Origin: CAZXDS01 sp964639525
GTDB taxonomy: Bacteria; Bacteroidota; Ignavibacteria; Ignavibacteriales; Melioribacteraceae
Length of the DNA: 15,144 nt
Reading direction: 5' to 3'
NCBI GenBank assembly: GCA_964639525.1
Contig: CAZXDS010000072.1
Coordinates: forward strand, 1 to 15,144
A program made the position numbers and the translations under genes. This document shows positions 12,551 through 15,144 of the stretch, in pieces (within the stretch, counting starts at the first letter, position 1; the number at the start of each line of letters is the position of its first letter). Below the pieces are notes generated by a model that was not told the origin of the DNA, made no database searches, and was given only the letters and a program-made list of their open reading frames with translations.

Positions 12551-14089
12551 ATGAGGGTAACAAAAATATTTAATTCGATACTAATTTTCAGTTTGCTGCT
12601 ATTTTCGTTAAGCTGTGATTTTAATGGCGGAACAGTAACACCTGTACCAAATCCTACAACACCAAATTCCCCTTCCCCCGCTGACGGTTCAACTAATATA
12701 GCTAATGTAGTTACTCTCGGCTGGCAAACTGATGGTGCAACAAAGTACGATGTTTATTTCGACAGTGTTAATCCACCGCAGAAAAAAGTCGCCTCGGATA
12801 TTAACATTAATCATTTTACTGTAGTTGCTTCCGGTTTCAGTACTGCATATTATTGGAAAATTGTTGCTAAATTTGCAGATGGAAAAACAAGCAACGGCTC
12901 TGTTTGGAGATTTACTACAAAACAGCAAGGTACTTCCGACCAAGGCTTTGTTATGATTGATCACAGCATTTCAACGCAATTGCCAAATTTTGTAAATATA
13001 CTTTTTCAAGTTGTGGATTTAAACGGTGTTGGAATTGATAATTTAACAACCGCTGATTTTACATTGCTTGAAGATAATCAAGTAATATCTCCTTCAGAAT
13101 CAAATATGCAAATTCAAAAAAGGCAGCAAAATCCTTACACACTTCAAACTGTGCTCGTTCTTGATAACAGCACGAGTTTAACAAGCGAAATAAGCCAAAT
13201 ACGAAGTGCTGCTTTGGATTTTATAAACAATATGATTTCTCAACAGGAAGTTGCGGTTCTGGAATTTTCGGCTCGGACAATTCTACTACAGGATTTTACT
13301 TCCGATAAAACTAAGTTAACTGCTGCAATTAATACTTATGCACTCGGAGCACCTTCAACCGATTTGTACGGTGCGGTCGTTGAATCAGCAGCAAAAATGA
13401 CAGACATTATCTCTGCTCAGAAAATTAACCAAAGTTCTATGATTCTATTTACTGATGGCGTTGATACTCAAGGTTCAACTTCTTTGAACGAGGCATTAAA
13501 TGCAATTGGCGGAAAACGAATTTACACTGTCGGGCTTGGTCCCGAAATTGATCAGGATATTCTTCAACAACTTGGAACTTCAGGATTTTATCCCATTGCA
13601 AATGCAAGCGAACTTACGGGAGTTTTTTCTAAGATTCTTGATGAATTAAATAAATATGCAAATAGTTTTTATTGGCTGAATTACTCAAGCCCGAAAGAAG
13701 GAAATCTCGACCACGTTTTACAATTGAGTTTAAAGAACAATCCTTATCCGTCGGCAATAAACGGAACATTTAGTTCTTCAGGATTTTATCATCCTGATAA
13801 AGCGGGAATTTACGTCAATGCTTCTGTCAATAATCCCAATGGAATTTCGCAGGATGATTTGACTTCCGGCAGCACAAGAACATATCAAGTTGTTACTTAC
13901 CTAAGCACAACTGCACCTGTTTATGTTTGGAGTAATTTATCTCCGTCTGTTTTGACTGTTGTTCCTTCTACAACGGATAGTTCTCAAGCACAAGTAACGG
14001 CAACAGGAACTACCGGTTCAATCGGATTAATTAAGGTTACGGATACTGCCAATAGTGAAACGGTTACTTTTCAAATTAATATAAAATAG
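12551..14089 (+). CDS. Von Willebrand factor A domain lipoprotein with Fn3-like N-terminus
   Basis: A 512-residue, probably outer-membrane lipoprotein. A basic, hydrophobic signal peptide ends in LFSLSC with Cys22 as the likely lipid site; the lipobox is imperfect. After a Pro/Thr-rich linker comes a fibronectin III-like domain (~36-125, NVVTLGWQTDGATKYDVYF and YYWKIVAKFADG), then a bridging strand region ending LLEDN, then a vWA domain (~198-370). Its metal-binding MIDAS is complete: DNSTS (205-209), T270 and TDGVD (301-305). The last part (~450-512, VYVWSNLSPSVLTV ... SIGLIKVTDTANSETVTF) resembles a bacterial Ig-like domain. vWA domains bind protein ligands through a divalent metal, so an adhesion or surface-assembly role is likely; the partner is unknown. 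gatC starts 5 bp after the stop. Confidence 0.88.
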   Translation: MRVTKIFNSILIFSLLLFSLSCDFNGGTVTPVPNPTTPNSPSPADGSTNIANVVTLGWQTDGATKYDVYFDSVNPPQKKVASDININHFTVVASGFSTAYYWKIVAKFADGKTSNGSVWRFTTKQQGTSDQGFVMIDHSISTQLPNFVNILFQVVDLNGVGIDNLTTADFTLLEDNQVISPSESNMQIQKRQQNPYTLQTVLVLDNSTSLTSEISQIRSAALDFINNMISQQEVAVLEFSARTILLQDFTSDKTKLTAAINTYALGAPSTDLYGAVVESAAKMTDIISAQKINQSSMILFTDGVDTQGSTSLNEALNAIGGKRIYTVGLGPEIDQDILQQLGTSGFYPIANASELTGVFSKILDELNKYANSFYWLNYSSPKEGNLDHVLQLSLKNNPYPSAINGTFSSSGFYHPDKAGIYVNASVNNPNGISQDDLTSGSTRTYQVVTYLSTTAPVYVWSNLSPSVLTVVPSTTDSSQAQVTATGTTGSIGLIKVTDTANSETVTFQINIK

Positions 14090-14094
14090 AAATA

Positions 14095-14385
14095 ATGGCG
14101 GTAAACAAAAAAGAAGTTGAGCATATAGCAACACTTGCAAAGTTAAAATTTTCGGATTCTGAATTAGATGATTTTACTACGGAAATGAATCAAATTTTGA
14201 AGTATGTTGATAAATTAAACGAATTGGATACTACTGATATTGAGCCTTTGATTCATCCGGTGGAAAATGTAAATGTTTTTCGCGATGATAAATTGGGGCA
14301 ATCGGTATCAACTGAAGATGCGTTAAAAAACGCTCCCGATAGAACGGATACATTTTTTAGAGTTCCGAAAGTTATTAATAATTGA
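14095..14385 (+). CDS. gatC: Asp-tRNA(Asn)/Glu-tRNA(Gln) amidotransferase subunit GatC
   Basis: GatC is the small subunit that stabilises GatA and GatB in the complex that turns Glu-tRNA(Gln) or Asp-tRNA(Asn) into the amidated forms. The 96-residue protein has the family pattern throughout: VEHIATLAKLKFSDSEL, EMNQILKYVDKLNELDT, EPLIHPVENVNVFRDD and a C-terminal ALKNAPDRTDTFFRVPKV. Its length is standard. It begins 5 bp after the lipoprotein stop without a clear ribosome site, so it may depend on upstream translation. gatA and gatB are not adjacent, which is common. Its last codons (AAT AAT TGA) run into the heptamer repeat that follows. Confidence 0.97.
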   Translation: MAVNKKEVEHIATLAKLKFSDSELDDFTTEMNQILKYVDKLNELDTTDIEPLIHPVENVNVFRDDKLGQSVSTEDALKNAPDRTDTFFRVPKVINN

Positions 14386-14414
14386 TAATTGAGAATGGAC
14401 AATGGATAATTAAA
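14380..14414. repeat. Heptamer tandem repeat, five units
   Basis: Five 7-bp units in register: AATTGAT, AATTGAG, AATGGAC, AATGGAT, AATTAAA. The array covers the gatC stop codon (14383-14385) and reaches to 3 bp before the kdsB ATG, so it fills the spacer between the two genes. The same unit occurs at 10528-10541. This resembles the short heptameric repeats (STRR type) reported in some bacterial genomes. Confidence 0.65.
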
Positions 14415-14416
14415 AA

Positions 14417-15144
14417 ATGATAATTGGCATAATTCCCGCAAGATTTGCTTCATCCCGGTTAATGGGAAAACCGCTTGCCGATATCGGCGGTAAACCGATG
14501 TTAAGACATACTTGGGAACAAGTGAAAAAAGCCAAATTACTAAATGAAGTTATTATTGCAGTCGATGATTCCAAAGTTTACGATGTTGCAAAAGGTTTTG
14601 GTGCCCAAGTGATTATGACCCCGAAAGAATTACCGACCGGTTCCGATAGAATTGCGTTTGCAGCGAAAAATTATGCGGCTTCCGATATTATTGTAAATAT
14701 TCAAGGCGACGAACCGTTCATTCAGCCGCGAATGATTGACGAGGCAATTGAACCGCTGTTATTTGATAAATCCGTAAACGTTTCCACTCTTGCAAAACAA
14801 ATTACTACTGTTGATGAATTAAAATCCAAATCAATTCCCAAGCTTGTTTTTGATTATGAAAATTATGCTCTCTATTTTTCACGCTCCCCAATTCCTTTTG
14901 TGCGTGATGCAAAAAATAATCTTGAACGAATTGCTTCCGCTGAAATTTATAAACACATCGGTTTGTATGTTTTTCGAAAAAATACATTATTAAAATTCAC
15001 CAAATTAAAACCGACTGTGTTGGAACAAGCCGAAAAATTAGAGCAGCTGCGAATGCTTGAAAACGGAATTAAAATAAAAATTGTTACTACGGAATACGAT
15101 AGTTTTTCGGTCGATACACCAAAGGATTTGGAAATAGCAAGAAA
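14417..15144 (+). CDS. kdsB: CMP-KDO synthetase (3-deoxy-manno-octulosonate cytidylyltransferase), 3' end cut
   Basis: KdsB activates KDO with CTP to give CMP-KDO for the inner core of lipopolysaccharide, so its presence marks an LPS-bearing outer membrane. The frame is open from the ATG at 14417 to the window end: 242 complete codons, against about 250 for the whole enzyme, so only a few residues are missing. Motifs are GIIPARFASSRLMGKPL (4-20) for CTP binding, GSDRIA (75-80), NIQGDEP (94-100) with the metal-binding aspartate, YFSRSPIPF, KHIGLYVFR, LEQLRMLENG, and SVDTPKD with a second metal ligand near the end. It follows gatC by 31 bp, across the heptamer array. Confidence 0.96.
   Translation, partial: MIIGIIPARFASSRLMGKPLADIGGKPMLRHTWEQVKKAKLLNEVIIAVDDSKVYDVAKGFGAQVIMTPKELPTGSDRIAFAAKNYAASDIIVNIQGDEPFIQPRMIDEAIEPLLFDKSVNVSTLAKQITTVDELKSKSIPKLVFDYENYALYFSRSPIPFVRDAKNNLERIASAEIYKHIGLYVFRKNTLLKFTKLKPTVLEQAEKLEQLRMLENGIKIKIVTTEYDSFSVDTPKDLEIAR

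Overview
The window is chromosomal DNA of a low-GC, Gram-negative bacterium. The first ~133 bases are the 5' end of a 16S rRNA gene on the minus strand, and its start, the A/T-rich coding style, the TAnnTTTG-type promoter and the scarcity of Shine-Dalgarno sequences point to the Bacteroidota/Chlorobiota/Ignavibacteriota group. Ignavibacteriota is my best guess, from general resemblance and not from a search. Lipopolysaccharide synthesis (kdsB) and a probable lipoprotein confirm an outer membrane. A run of exactly 100 N (5402-5501) is a scaffold gap that cuts two genes, so this is a draft assembly.

Layout. (1) 1-809: 16S 5' end and rrn leader (hairpin, boxA, strong promoter) reading left, then A/T-rich intergenic DNA with a perfect 20-bp palindrome. 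(2) 813-2895, plus strand: a small unknown protein, a compact promoter/two-hairpin/terminator unit (small RNA or attenuator), then a tight cluster of a two-TM small protein, a lone EutN/CcmL microcompartment vertex protein and DprA. (3) 2909-11585, minus strand: eight co-directional genes read from right to left: potassium channel with RCK domain, penicillin-acylase-type hydrolase, MetF, Gfo/Idh/MocA oxidoreductase, class II aldolase (cut by the gap), D-Ala-D-Ala ligase (cut by the gap), FtsB/DivIC-like protein and RarA. From metF through ftsB the genes touch or overlap, so they are probably co-transcribed. (4) 11586-12550: a 965-bp divergent intergenic region with no gene, packed with nested palindromes and direct repeats. 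(5) 12551-15144, plus strand: a von Willebrand A lipoprotein, gatC, a heptamer tandem repeat and kdsB running off the end.

Most genes are housekeeping: DNA uptake and replication repair (DprA, RarA), one-carbon metabolism (MetF), cell wall and division (Ddl, FtsB), tRNA-dependent amidation (GatC) and LPS (KdsB). I see no phage, transposase, CRISPR array or toxin-antitoxin pair. The items most worth a second look are the channel whose selectivity filter reads TTGFKE instead of TVGYGD, the lone microcompartment vertex gene, the palindrome nest at 11711-12266 and the small RNA/attenuator at 1076-1183.
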